A stretch of DNA of 64,000 bases from Azospirillum sp051124815. GTDB taxonomy: Bacteria; Pseudomonadota; Alphaproteobacteria; Azospirillales; Azospirillaceae. Every line of letters begins with the position of its first letter. Positions within the stretch are counted from its first letter, which is position 1. Below the pieces are notes generated by a model. That model saw only the letters and a list, made by a program, of their open reading frames with translations. It did no database searches and had not been told where the DNA came from. Shown in pieces: positions 42,797 through 51,186 of this stretch. Both the position numbers and the translations under genes were made by a program. The stretch spans positions 1,116,001-1,180,000 of the forward strand of contig NZ_CP118485.1 in NCBI RefSeq assembly GCF_051124815.1, read 5' to 3'.

Positions 42797-44047
42797 ATGA
42801 CGGCGTGCGGGCTCGATTTCGGCACCTCGAACACGACGCTGGGCGTGCAGGACGCGGACGGCTTCCGGCTGCTGGCGCTGGACGGCACGCGCACAACCCT
42901 GCCGACCGCGGTGTTCTTCGATTTCGAGCATGACCGGACCACCATCGGGCAGGCGGCCATCGACGGCTATGTGTCGGGGGTGGAAGGGCGGCTGATGCGC
43001 TCGATCAAGTCGATGCTCGGCACCGATCTGATCGACGCCGACACCGCGCTGCGAAAGGGCCGCATCAGCTTCCGCGCGGTGATCGGCACCTTCCTCGACC
43101 TGGTGAAGAAGCGGGCGGAGGAGGCGATGGGCGGCGAGTTGGGCGACGTGGTCGTCGGCCGCCCGGTCCATTTCGTCGACGGCGACCCGGCGGGCGACGC
43201 CGCGGCGGAAGAGACGCTGGGGCAGATCGCGCGGGCAGCCGGATTCCGCAATGTGTCCTTCCAGTTCGAACCCATCGCCGCCGCACTCGATTACGAGCAG
43301 CAGGTGGGTGGGGAGGAACTGGCGCTGATCGCCGATATCGGCGGCGGCACCTCCGACTTTTCCGTCGTGCGGATTGGGCCGGAGCGGCGCGGCAAGGCCG
43401 ACCGGGCCGGCGACATCCTGGCGAATGACGGCATCCGCGTCGGCGGCACTGATTTCGACCGCGACCTGAGCCTCGCCACCGCGATGCCGGAGCTGGGGCT
43501 GGGCAGCGCCATGAAGCGCGCCGGGCTGCTGGCGCCCCGGAGCATCTATTTCGATCTGGCGACCTGGGCGAAGATCAACTTCCTTTATACCGCCAAGGCG
43601 ATGGCCGAGTTGGAGCGCCTGCAGCGCGATTCCGCCGAGCCAGAAAAGATCGGGCGCCTGATCGGCGTGGTCGAGCACCGCCAGGGCCATGCGCTGGCGA
43701 TGGCGGTGGAGCGCACCAAGATCGCCCTGTCCGATCATGAGGAGGCTCAGTTGGCGCTGGATTGGGGCGAGGGAGATCTTGCCCTGACAGTGGATCGGGA
43801 TGGTCTGAACCGCGCCACCGGATCGCTGGCGGCCCGCATCGGCAGCCGCATCCGTGACTGTCTGGCTGACGCCGGCGTGACCGCCGACCGCATCGACGCG
43901 GTGTTCCTGACCGGCGGATCCACCCTGCTGCCCCAGGTCCGCGCCGCGATCCTGGCCGAGGCGCCGGGTGCGCGGGTGGTGGAAGGCAACATCTTCGGGT
44001 CCGTCGGCCTGGGGCTGACGGTGGAGGCGCTGCGGCGGTATGGGTGA
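42797..44047 (+). CDS. yegD: Hsp70-family protein YegD-like
   Basis: 416 residues with an actin/Hsp70 ATPase fold but no substrate-binding domain. GLDFGTSNTTLGV is the phosphate-1 loop, ADIGGGTSDFSVVRI phosphate-2, and VFLTGGSTLLPQVRAAI the adenosine motif. This is the length and organisation of E. coli YegD. The chaperone role of YegD is not well defined. It ends just before an inverted-repeat element and is convergent with mrp. Confidence 0.88.
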   Translation: MTACGLDFGTSNTTLGVQDADGFRLLALDGTRTTLPTAVFFDFEHDRTTIGQAAIDGYVSGVEGRLMRSIKSMLGTDLIDADTALRKGRISFRAVIGTFLDLVKKRAEEAMGGELGDVVVGRPVHFVDGDPAGDAAAEETLGQIARAAGFRNVSFQFEPIAAALDYEQQVGGEELALIADIGGGTSDFSVVRIGPERRGKADRAGDILANDGIRVGGTDFDRDLSLATAMPELGLGSAMKRAGLLAPRSIYFDLATWAKINFLYTAKAMAELERLQRDSAEPEKIGRLIGVVEHRQGHALAMAVERTKIALSDHEEAQLALDWGEGDLALTVDRDGLNRATGSLAARIGSRIRDCLADAGVTADRIDAVFLTGGSTLLPQVRAAILAEAPGARVVEGNIFGSVGLGLTVEALRRYG

Positions 44048-44062
44048 GGGTCGGCTTCGATT

Positions 44063-44165
44063 GCCCCCACCCTGACCCTCCCCCGCTTACGCGGGAGAGG
44101 GGGGTAAGTGCCAGAGCGGCGGCAGTCCCCTCTCCCGCGAAGCGAGGGAGGGTTAGGGAGGGGGC
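44063..44165. repeat. GC-rich intergenic inverted repeat, copy B
   Basis: Two opposed units: 44063-44104, beginning GCCCCCACCCTGACCCTC with a GGGAGAGG end, and 44122-44165, the inverse, ending GGGTTAGGGAGGGGGC. It lies between the convergent yegD and mrp genes. It is the same family as the copies at 21681, 58724 and 61647. Confidence 0.75.
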
Positions 44166-44188
44166 ACCGACGCGAGCACCCCCAAACC

Positions 44189-45343
44189 TCACTGCACCAC
44201 GATGCGCGGCGCCGCACGGCCGCCGGTGCCACCGCCGATCTTTTCCCACAGGCGCGTCGCGATTCGGCGATAGGCCTGGGCGTGCTCCGACTCCGGCTGC
44301 GACACCACGATCGGCTGACCCTGGTCGGAGGTCTCGCGGATCGACAGGTGCAGCGGAATCTCACCCAGGAACTCCATGCCGAGATCGTCGGCCTCCTTGC
44401 GGGCGCCGCCGTGGCTGAAGATCTCGGTGCGGTGGCCGCAGTTGGGGCAGCAGAAATAGCTCATGTTCTCGATGATGCCCAACACCGGGACATCGACGCG
44501 GCGGAACATGTTCAGGCCCTTGCGGGCGTCCAGCAGAGCGATGTCCTGCGGGGTGGAGACGATCACCGCGCCGGCCAGCGGGACCTGCTGCGCCATGGTC
44601 AACTGGGCGTCGCCGGTGCCCGGCGGCATGTCCACCACCAGGATGTCGAGTTCGCCCCAGTTGACGTCGCGCAGCATCTGCTGCAGCGCGCTCATCACCA
44701 TCGGGCCGCGCCAGATCATCGGCGTGTCCTCGGCCACCAGGAAGCCCATCGACATCACCTTGATGCCGTAATTCTCCATCGGCTCCAGACGCTTGCCGTC
44801 GGGGCTGTTGGGGCGGCCGGAGATGCCCATCATGCGCGGCATCGACGGGCCGTAGATGTCGGCGTCGAGCAGCCCGACCTTCAGCCCGTTGGCGGCCAGC
44901 GCCAGCGCGAGGTTGGCCGATGTGGTCGATTTGCCGACGCCGCCCTTGCCGGACGCCACCGCGACGATGGCCTTCACACCGGGGACCAGCGGCTTCTGCG
45001 GATCACCCTGCGGCGCACCGCCATGCGAATGCCCGTGGGAGTGGCCATGCCCGGCATGAGAATGTGCCTGCTGCGGTGCGGCCTGGGGCGCGGCGCGATG
45101 GGCGGTCAGCACCGCGGTGACCGACAGGACGCCGGGCAGGGCGTCCACCGCCTTCTCCGCCGCGTGGCGCAACGGCTCGGCCTGGGCGCCTCGCTTGGGG
45201 TCGACTTCGATGGAAAAAGCGACATGGCCGTCGCGCACCACGAGGCCCGACAACATGCCCAAACTGACGATGTCGCCGCCCCGGTCCGGGTCGATGACGG
45301 TCTTCAGCGCCTGCATGACTTGAGCTTCGCTGATCTGCGCCAT
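44189..45343 (-). CDS. mrp: Mrp/ApbC-type iron-sulfur carrier ATPase with His-rich linker
   Basis: 384 residues. An N-terminal MIP18/DUF59-like domain (about 5-85, VIDPDRGGDIVSLGML), a His/Gly-rich linker (HSHAGHGHSHGHSHGG, about 95-110), and a P-loop ParA-type ATPase: deviant Walker A GKGGVGKSTTS, DADIYGPSMPRM, VVDMPPGTGDAQLT and the Fe-S Cys pair in YFCCPNCGH. Mrp dimers assemble and transfer 4Fe-4S clusters to apoproteins in the cytosol. The His-rich linker is a local peculiarity and may bind metal. It is divergent from hflK. Confidence 0.93.
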   Translation of the reverse strand: MAQISEAQVMQALKTVIDPDRGGDIVSLGMLSGLVVRDGHVAFSIEVDPKRGAQAEPLRHAAEKAVDALPGVLSVTAVLTAHRAAPQAAPQQAHSHAGHGHSHGHSHGGAPQGDPQKPLVPGVKAIVAVASGKGGVGKSTTSANLALALAANGLKVGLLDADIYGPSMPRMMGISGRPNSPDGKRLEPMENYGIKVMSMGFLVAEDTPMIWRGPMVMSALQQMLRDVNWGELDILVVDMPPGTGDAQLTMAQQVPLAGAVIVSTPQDIALLDARKGLNMFRRVDVPVLGIIENMSYFCCPNCGHRTEIFSHGGARKEADDLGMEFLGEIPLHLSIRETSDQGQPIVVSQPESEHAQAYRRIATRLWEKIGGGTGGRAAPRIVVQ

Positions 45344-45515
45344 GGTTGAAAACTCCGCTGTCTTCCCGATATTGGCGGATATCCGTTGGTGGAATCCTTG
45401 CCGAAGGGTATGGGGGACTATAGGACCGACGGACGAGATCGGTAAAGGGATGCGCGGGGCTTAAGCCATTGCGCTTCCACATGATGGGACGAATCGCAGA
45501 GGGGGACACAGTCGG

Positions 45516-46769
45516 ATGCCGTGGAACAATCAAGGTGGGGGCGGCGGTGGCGGTCCCTGGGGTCCCCCGCCGGGCAACAACGGCCCGGGCAACCCGTGGG
45601 GGCGTCCCCAGGGCGGGGGAAATGGCGGCGGTGGCGGTGGCCCCCAGCCTCCCGACCTTGAGGATCTCCTGCGCCGCAGCCAGGATCGCCTGCGCCGCGC
45701 CATGCCCGGCGGATTCGGCAGCGGCCGTGGCATCGCGCTGGTCGCGGGCGTGCTCGGCCTGATCTGGCTCGCCAGCGGCATCTACCGCGTCGAGGCGGAC
45801 GAGCAGGGCGTGGTCATGCGCTTCGGCCAATGGGTGCGCACCGAGCAGCCCGGCCTGCGCTATCGCCTGCCGTCGCCGATCGAGACGGTGCTGTTGCCCA
45901 AGGTGACGCGCGTCAACCGGATCGAGGTCGGTTACCGCTCCTCCGTCGGCGGGGGCCGTAGCGACCGCGACGTGCCGGACGAGTCGCTGATGCTGACCGG
46001 CGACGAGAACATCATCGACATCGACTTCACGGTGTTCTGGGTCATCAAGGACGCCGGCAACTTCCTGTTCAAGATTCGCGAACCGGAAGTGACGGTGAAG
46101 AAGGCCGCCGAAAGCGCCATGCGCGAGGTCATCGGCCGCACCGACCTGCAGCCGGCATTGACCGAGGCCCGCCAGCAGATCGAAACCTCGACCCGCCAGC
46201 TTCTGCAGGCGATGCTGGACGAGTACCAGTCGGGCATCGAGATCACCCAGGTCCAGTTGCAGAAGGCCGATCCGCCGCAGCCGGTCATCGACGCCTTCAA
46301 CGACGTGCAGCGTGCCCGCGCCGACCGCGAACGCGCCCGCAACGAGGCGGAAGCCTACCGCAACGACATCATCCCGCGCGCCCGCGGCGAGGCGGAGCGG
46401 CTGGTGCAGGAGGCTTCGGCCTACCGCGAGCAGGTGGTCAGCCTGGCGCAGGGCGACGCCGAGCGCTTCCGCAAGGTGTACGAGGCCTATGCGCTGAACA
46501 AGGACGTCACCGCCAAGCGCATGTATCTGGAAACCATGGAGGAAATCTTCCGCGGCCGGAACAAGATCATCGTCGACGGGTCGGCGCAGAACGTCGTGCC
46601 CTATCTGCCGCTGAACCAGTTGGCCCCGCACGCGGTGCCCGCGCCGCAGCAGCCGGCGCCGCGCCCGGCCCCGTCCAACCAGGGCGGCGCAAGGTCCGGC
46701 ACGCAGACTCAGCCGCTGTCCTCGCTGTCGCAAAACCCGCCGCAGACTTCTTCAATGTCCGGCCAGTGA
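45516..46769 (+). CDS. hflK: FtsH protease modulator HflK
   Basis: 417 residues from ATG 45516 with an AGAGGGGG-type ribosome site. A Gly/Pro/Asn-rich cytoplasmic N-terminus (about 1-45) is followed by one membrane helix (about 70-88, IALVAGVLGLIWLASG), then a stomatin/SPFH domain (RVEADEQGVVMRFGQWVRT, PIETVLLPKVTRVN), a coiled coil (ERARNEAEAYRNDIIPRARG) and a Pro/Gln-rich tail. HflK-HflC form a periplasmic cage around FtsH and regulate its proteolysis of membrane proteins. hflC follows after 13 bp. Confidence 0.95.
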   Translation: MPWNNQGGGGGGGPWGPPPGNNGPGNPWGRPQGGGNGGGGGGPQPPDLEDLLRRSQDRLRRAMPGGFGSGRGIALVAGVLGLIWLASGIYRVEADEQGVVMRFGQWVRTEQPGLRYRLPSPIETVLLPKVTRVNRIEVGYRSSVGGGRSDRDVPDESLMLTGDENIIDIDFTVFWVIKDAGNFLFKIREPEVTVKKAAESAMREVIGRTDLQPALTEARQQIETSTRQLLQAMLDEYQSGIEITQVQLQKADPPQPVIDAFNDVQRARADRERARNEAEAYRNDIIPRARGEAERLVQEASAYREQVVSLAQGDAERFRKVYEAYALNKDVTAKRMYLETMEEIFRGRNKIIVDGSAQNVVPYLPLNQLAPHAVPAPQQPAPRPAPSNQGGARSGTQTQPLSSLSQNPPQTSSMSGQ

Positions 46770-46782
46770 GGAGGATCGCATC

Positions 46783-47745
46783 ATGAAACGCACCCTCGCC
46801 ATCGCCGGCATCGCCATCGTCGCGCTCGGCATCGTCGCGTCCTCCTCCCTGTTCACCGTCAACGAGGCCCAGCAGGCGCTGGTCCTGCAGTTCGGCGAAC
46901 CGCGCCGGGTGATCCAGGATCCGGGGCTCAAGTTCAAGATCCCCTTCATCCAGGAAGTCCGGCTGATCGACCGGCGCGTCCTCGACCTCGACCCGCCGGT
47001 GGAGCAGGTCATCCTGGCCGACCAGAAGCGGCTTGATGTCGACGCCTTCGCCCGCTACCGCATCCACGACCCGCTGCGCTTCTACCAGAGCGCCGGGACG
47101 GAGGCGGTGGTCGAAACCCGCCTGAACTCGATCGTCAACTCGTCGCTGCGCCGCGTGCTCGGCAACGTCACGGTGCTGGCCGTGCTGTCGGACGAGCGCG
47201 CCCGCATCATGACCGACATCAAGGACCAGGTGAACGAGGAGGCCAAGCGCTTCGGCATCGATATCGTCGATGTGCGCATCCGCCGCGCCGACCTGCCGGA
47301 GGAGACCAGCCAGTCGATCTTCGCCCGCATGCGGTCCGAACGCGAACGCGAAGCGGCGGAAGCCCGCGCCCAGGGTCAGGAACAGTCGCAGCAGATCAAG
47401 TCGCGCGCCGAACGCGAGCGCACGGTCATCATCGCGGAGGCTCAGCGCGACGCGCAGATCCTGCGCGGCGAAGGCGACAACACCGCGCTGAAGCTGATCG
47501 CCGAGGCGACCTCGCAGGATCCCGGCTTCTACGGCTTCTACCGCTCGCTCGAAGCCTATCGGAAGTCACTGAACGGCAACGACACCACCATGGTGCTGTC
47601 GCCGAACGGGGAGTTCTTCCGCTATTTCAGCGGCCCGGGTCCTCAGGCGGGCGGCAACGGCGCGCCGGCGACTGGATCGGCAGCGAATGGATCGGCGCCG
47701 ACCTCGCCGCCGGCTCCGGCTCCGTCGAACGTGCCGGCGCAGTAA
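46783..47745 (+). CDS. hflC: FtsH protease modulator HflC
   Basis: 320 residues, the partner of HflK. An N-terminal membrane anchor (LAIAGIAIVALGIVASSSLF), then SPFH: TVNEAQQALVLQFGEPRRV and DPGLKFKIPFIQEVRLIDRR (split in the middle of the domain), IVDVRIRRADLPEETSQSIF and a long coiled coil with AEARAQGQEQSQQIKSRA. The tail is Ala/Pro/Ser-rich. The start has GAGGAGGATCGC upstream. It is co-transcribed with hflK. A 15-bp GC-rich inverted repeat (47772-47806) lies after its stop. Confidence 0.95.
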   Translation: MKRTLAIAGIAIVALGIVASSSLFTVNEAQQALVLQFGEPRRVIQDPGLKFKIPFIQEVRLIDRRVLDLDPPVEQVILADQKRLDVDAFARYRIHDPLRFYQSAGTEAVVETRLNSIVNSSLRRVLGNVTVLAVLSDERARIMTDIKDQVNEEAKRFGIDIVDVRIRRADLPEETSQSIFARMRSEREREAAEARAQGQEQSQQIKSRAERERTVIIAEAQRDAQILRGEGDNTALKLIAEATSQDPGFYGFYRSLEAYRKSLNGNDTTMVLSPNGEFFRYFSGPGPQAGGNGAPATGSAANGSAPTSPPAPAPSNVPAQ

Positions 47746-47970
47746 GGCGGCAGGTCCGCACAGTGTACGGAGCGGCCGGATCGGGACTTTCTCCCGGTCC
47801 GGCCGCAGTCCGTTCCGGGGAACGCGCGGTGTCGCAGATATATCCACTGGTGCCGACTGGACCGGCAGGCCATCTTGCAGCCATACTCGTGGCCCAACAC
47901 ATATATGGCCCAGAACCGGGCGGCCGCTCCCGCCCACGGAATCGGCCGGACGTCTGGTAGGGAGAGCACG

Positions 47971-49578
47971 TTGATTCGCATACCCAACTTCGAACCCGCC
48001 ACGCGCGGCGCCGTGGCCGAAGCCCGGTCTCGCAAGGCGGGCGTCCGGCCGCTGGTCGCCGCCATCGTCTGGGGCATGACCTCGGTCATGGCCGGCGGTG
48101 CGGTCATGGGCGCGCTGGCCGGTGTTGCTCCGGCCCAAGCCCAGGCGGCCCAGGCACAGGCACAGGCCGCAACGCCGCCCCGCAACGCGCCCGGCAGCTT
48201 CGCCGATCTGGCGGAAAAGCTGCTGCCGGCGGTCGTCAACATCTCCACCAGCCAGAACGCGCCGCAGCGTCCGCAGGGCCAGCGGCCGGAGATCCCGCAA
48301 TTCCCGCCGGGTTCGCCCTTCGAGGATTTCTTCCGGGACTTCTTCGACCGCCAGCAGCAGCAGGACCAGCCGCAGCGCAAGGCGACCTCGCTGGGCTCCG
48401 GCTTCGTCATCGACGCCAAGAACGGCTATGTGGTCACCAACAACCACGTCGTTCAGGACGCCGACGAGATCACCGTCATCCTGCAGGACGACACCAACAT
48501 CAAGGCGGAGCTGGTCGGCAAGGACAGCAAGACCGACCTCGCCCTGCTGAAGATCAAGACCAGCCACCCGCTGGTCGCCGTTCCCTTCGGCGACAGCGAC
48601 GCCATGCGCGTCGGCGACTGGGTGCTGGCCATCGGCAACCCGTTCGGCCTCGGCGGGTCGGTCACCGCCGGCATCATCTCGGCGCGCCAGCGCAACATCG
48701 ACGCCGGCCCGTATGACGATTTCCTGCAGACCGACGCCTCGATCAACCGCGGCAATTCCGGCGGCCCGATGTTCAACCTGAACGGCGAGGTCATCGGCAT
48801 CAACACGGCCATCTTCTCGCCGTCGGGCGGGTCGGTCGGCATCGGCTTCGCCATCCCGTCCAACCTCGCCAAGCAGGTCGTGGCGCAACTGAAGGAATAC
48901 GGCAAGACCCGCCGCGGCTGGCTGGGTGTGCGCATCCAGGCGGTGACGCCGGAGATCGCCGAGAGCCTCGGGCTGCCCAACCACAAGGGCGCGCTGGTCG
49001 CTTCCGTCACTCCGGAAGGTCCGGCCGCCAAGGGCGGCATCCAGGCCGGCGACGTGGTGACCAAGTTCGACGGCAAGGAAATCGACGAGATGCGGCGCCT
49101 GCCGCGCGTCGTCGCCGAAACCGCAATCGACAAGGCCGTACCGGTCGAGGTGTGGCGCAAGGGCAAGTCGCAGACCGTCCAGGTCAAGGTCGGCGAACTG
49201 GAGGCCGCGGAAGAGCAGGGTCTGCTCGCCGCCGGCCCGGACGACAAGCAGCAGCCGAAGGAAAAGCCCCCGGCTCAGAAGCCGACCGAATCGCTCGGCA
49301 TGAAGCTGACCGCCATCACCCCGGAACTGCGCCAGCAGTATGAGATCAAGCCCGACATGAAGGGCGTGGTCATCACCGAGGTTGCCGGCAACTCCACCGC
49401 GGCGGAGAAGGGCCTGCGTGCCGGCGACGTCATCATCGAGGTTGGCCAGGAAGAGGTCCGCAAGCCCGAGGACGTGACCGCCAAGGTCCAGAAGGCCAAG
49501 GAGCAGAACAAGAAGTCCGTCCTGCTTCTGGTCGACCGCAAGGGCGACCTGCGCTTCGTGGCGATCCCGCTCAGCTGA
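47971..49578 (+). CDS. degP: Periplasmic serine protease DegP/MucD (Do family)
   Basis: 535 residues from TTG 47971, chosen because AGGGAGAG stands 5-8 nt upstream and the product then begins IRIPNFEPATRG before a signal-type segment (about 30-58, ending PAQAQA). The trypsin-like domain has the triad His159 (TNNHVVQ), Asp189 (KTDLALL) and Ser263 (RGNSGGP). Two PDZ domains follow (GWLGVRIQAVTPEIAESLG and MKLTAITPELRQQYEIKP). It degrades and refolds misfolded envelope proteins. It lies in the same direction as hflKC but 225 bp away, so it probably has its own promoter. A strong terminator follows. Confidence 0.93.
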   Translation: MIRIPNFEPATRGAVAEARSRKAGVRPLVAAIVWGMTSVMAGGAVMGALAGVAPAQAQAAQAQAQAATPPRNAPGSFADLAEKLLPAVVNISTSQNAPQRPQGQRPEIPQFPPGSPFEDFFRDFFDRQQQQDQPQRKATSLGSGFVIDAKNGYVVTNNHVVQDADEITVILQDDTNIKAELVGKDSKTDLALLKIKTSHPLVAVPFGDSDAMRVGDWVLAIGNPFGLGGSVTAGIISARQRNIDAGPYDDFLQTDASINRGNSGGPMFNLNGEVIGINTAIFSPSGGSVGIGFAIPSNLAKQVVAQLKEYGKTRRGWLGVRIQAVTPEIAESLGLPNHKGALVASVTPEGPAAKGGIQAGDVVTKFDGKEIDEMRRLPRVVAETAIDKAVPVEVWRKGKSQTVQVKVGELEAAEEQGLLAAGPDDKQQPKEKPPAQKPTESLGMKLTAITPELRQQYEIKPDMKGVVITEVAGNSTAAEKGLRAGDVIIEVGQEEVRKPEDVTAKVQKAKEQNKKSVLLLVDRKGDLRFVAIPLS

Positions 49579-49599
49579 TCAACGCGGATTGTCGATCAA

Positions 49600-49632
49600 G
49601 GGCGTCGGCGGGAAACCGCCGGCGCCCTTTTT
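49600..49632. terminator. Terminator between degP and the small membrane protein gene
   Basis: GGGCGTCGGCGG (49600-49611), a GAAA loop, then CCGCCGGCGCCC (49616-49627): a 12-bp stem with one G-T wobble, followed by TTTTTGTT. On the minus strand it also lies downstream of the small gene at 49649-49822, so it may serve both. Confidence 0.85.
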
Positions 49633-49648
49633 GTTGCGATGGTGCGGC

Positions 49649-49822
49649 CTATGCCCTGTCCAGCAGCATCGCCAGGGCCACGGCGCCGGCCAGCAGGGCG
49701 CACAGGGTGGCGACGATGGCGAGGCTGCGCAGGAACTGGCGGAACTCGCCCTGCTTCCACGCACTGCGCCCCAGCAGCGCCAGATAGCCCGCCATGGCGG
49801 CGGCGATGATCTGCCAGCCCAT
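49649..49822 (-). CDS. Small two-helix membrane protein (57 aa)
   Basis: ATG 49822 to TAG 49649 gives 57 residues with two hydrophobic helices, IIAAAMAGYLALL and IVATLCALLAGAVALAMLL, joined by a charged loop (GRSAWKQGEFRQFLR). GAGGA lies about 5 nt before the ATG. The topology suggests both ends on the same side of the inner membrane. I do not recognise the family. It is convergent with degP and shares the terminator. Confidence 0.65.
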   Translation of the reverse strand: MGWQIIAAAMAGYLALLGRSAWKQGEFRQFLRSLAIVATLCALLAGAVALAMLLDRA

Positions 49823-50348
49823 ACCGTCCTCGTCCTGTGTCCACCCGGTCGGTGAAAGCCGGCAGAAATGCGCATGCGCGGCCGGGACCGGTCAAGCGAT
49901 ACGACCATGGCCGCAGCGACGACTATATCGAAAGTGTGGCATATCCATCCGGGTTATCTGTTGGCATCACCATGCCCTTGGCTGCCCATGCAACTTCGTG
50001 TGAAAAAATTGCGCCCTCTTTCGCTTATGAGAGGTCGGCTAGCGCAAATAAGTGGTGGTTAACAAAACAGTTAACGCCTTCGAGCGCGTCAATGTTCGCC
50101 ACTGTGATATCTTTGGAACCGGAAATCTTGGAGAGGCTTTGCGCATATGCCCAATGCGTTCTTCTTTTAACTCCGGAGAGTGGTACCGTAGGACACGACA
50201 CGGGGGTAACCTCCCCCTAAATAACGGCCTGCCGAAGCTATCCAGGGGTAATCGCCGAATCGCCAAAGCGTCGGGACCTTCCTCTGTACAACGGCCTCCA
50301 CCCTGGCCACGACGTCATGACGATCGACCAAAATTGCGGGAGCGGACG
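49823..50348 (+). other. Long AT-rich intergenic region upstream of the LuxR-type gene
   Basis: About 525 bp, clearly lower in GC than the rest of the window. It contains GTTAAC-N6-GTTAAC (50058-50075) and a GGGGGTAACCTCCCCC hairpin (50202-50217). No gene or stable RNA is evident. It probably holds the promoter and operators for the LuxR-type regulator and, on the other strand, for the small membrane protein. The LuxR frame is open further upstream, but the residues there are unlike any response regulator. Confidence 0.4.
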
Positions 50349-51038
50349 ATGGACTCAGTGCGCGCTTTTCTTATCGACTCGAACAAGCTGTTTCGCGAGG
50401 GGCTGAAGCGCCTTCTCGATGATTCGCCCTTCCAGATCGTCGCCGAGGCGGGAAACCTGCGGGAGGCGCTGGGGTCGGTTGAAAGCGGCTTGCGGCCTCA
50501 GCTTGTCCTTCTGGACCTGCAGAATGGCGGCGACGAGGAAGCCGACGGGATGCGCCGCCTGCGCGCCCTGCTTCCGGAAACCCGCATGGTCATCCTGACC
50601 AGCGACCTGTGCACCCGCCGTCTTGCCAACGCGCTGGAGGCCGGCGCCGACGGTTACCTGATGAAGGACCTGTCGTCCGACGCGCTGGCCCAGTCGCTGA
50701 AGCTGGTGATGATGGGCGAGAAGGTGTTCCCGACCCATCTGGCTGCGCTGCTGATCTCCGGCCGCGTCAACGGCAACGGCACCGAAATGCCGGTGTCGCG
50801 CAAGGGCCTGTCGCAGCGCGAGGTGCAGATCCTGCGCTGCCTGCTGAACGGCGACAGCAACAAGATGATCGCCAACCACCTGAACATCACGGAAGCCACC
50901 GTGAAGGTTCACCTGAAGAGCCTGCTGCGCAAGATCAACGCCTCCAACCGCACCCAGGCCGCCATCTGGGCGCTGAACAACGGCATCGGCGGCGAGCTGG
51001 CCGGCGCCAACGTGGTTGCCGCGGCGGCGAACCAGTAA
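50349..51038 (+). CDS. LuxR/NarL-type response regulator with atypical receiver
   Basis: 229 residues from ATG 50349. The N-terminal receiver-like domain has AFLIDSNKLFREGLKRLL, where the usual acidic pair is reduced to one Asp followed by Ser, then LVLLDLQNGGDEEADG with the phospho-Asp retained, and GYLMKDLSSDAL with the conserved Lys. The C-terminal LuxR helix-turn-helix (about 155-212) is typical: LSQREVQILRCLLNGDSNKM and EATVKVHLKSLLRKIN. The organisation recalls FlcA, the Azospirillum LuxR-UhpA regulator of flocculation, but I cannot confirm orthology. A long AT-rich upstream region suggests complex regulation. A terminator follows at 51124. Confidence 0.83.
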   Translation: MDSVRAFLIDSNKLFREGLKRLLDDSPFQIVAEAGNLREALGSVESGLRPQLVLLDLQNGGDEEADGMRRLRALLPETRMVILTSDLCTRRLANALEAGADGYLMKDLSSDALAQSLKLVMMGEKVFPTHLAALLISGRVNGNGTEMPVSRKGLSQREVQILRCLLNGDSNKMIANHLNITEATVKVHLKSLLRKINASNRTQAAIWALNNGIGGELAGANVVAAAANQ

Positions 51039-51123
51039 GCACGCACCTGTCCATTGCCCCCATTCCCGCCTTGCCTGTTCGCAGGAGAGGCGGGGACGAG
51101 GCCGTCATTGCATGACATGAATT

Positions 51124-51150
51124 GCCCGCCTGAATGAAGGCGGGCTTTTT
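51124..51150 (+). terminator. Intrinsic terminator after the LuxR-type gene
   Basis: GCCCGCC (51124-51130), an 8-nt loop, then GGCGGGC (51139-51145) and TTTTT (51146-51150). Confidence 0.85.
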
Positions 51151-51186
51151 CATGCGATTACATCATTGGATTGGAATGACCGTGGA

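Noticed and set aside
50059..50075. CtrA-type box TTAA-N7-TTAAC upstream of the LuxR-type gene
   Set aside because: The spacing between the two TTAA elements is 8, not 7, so it does not fit the consensus; kept only as a GTTAAC repeat.
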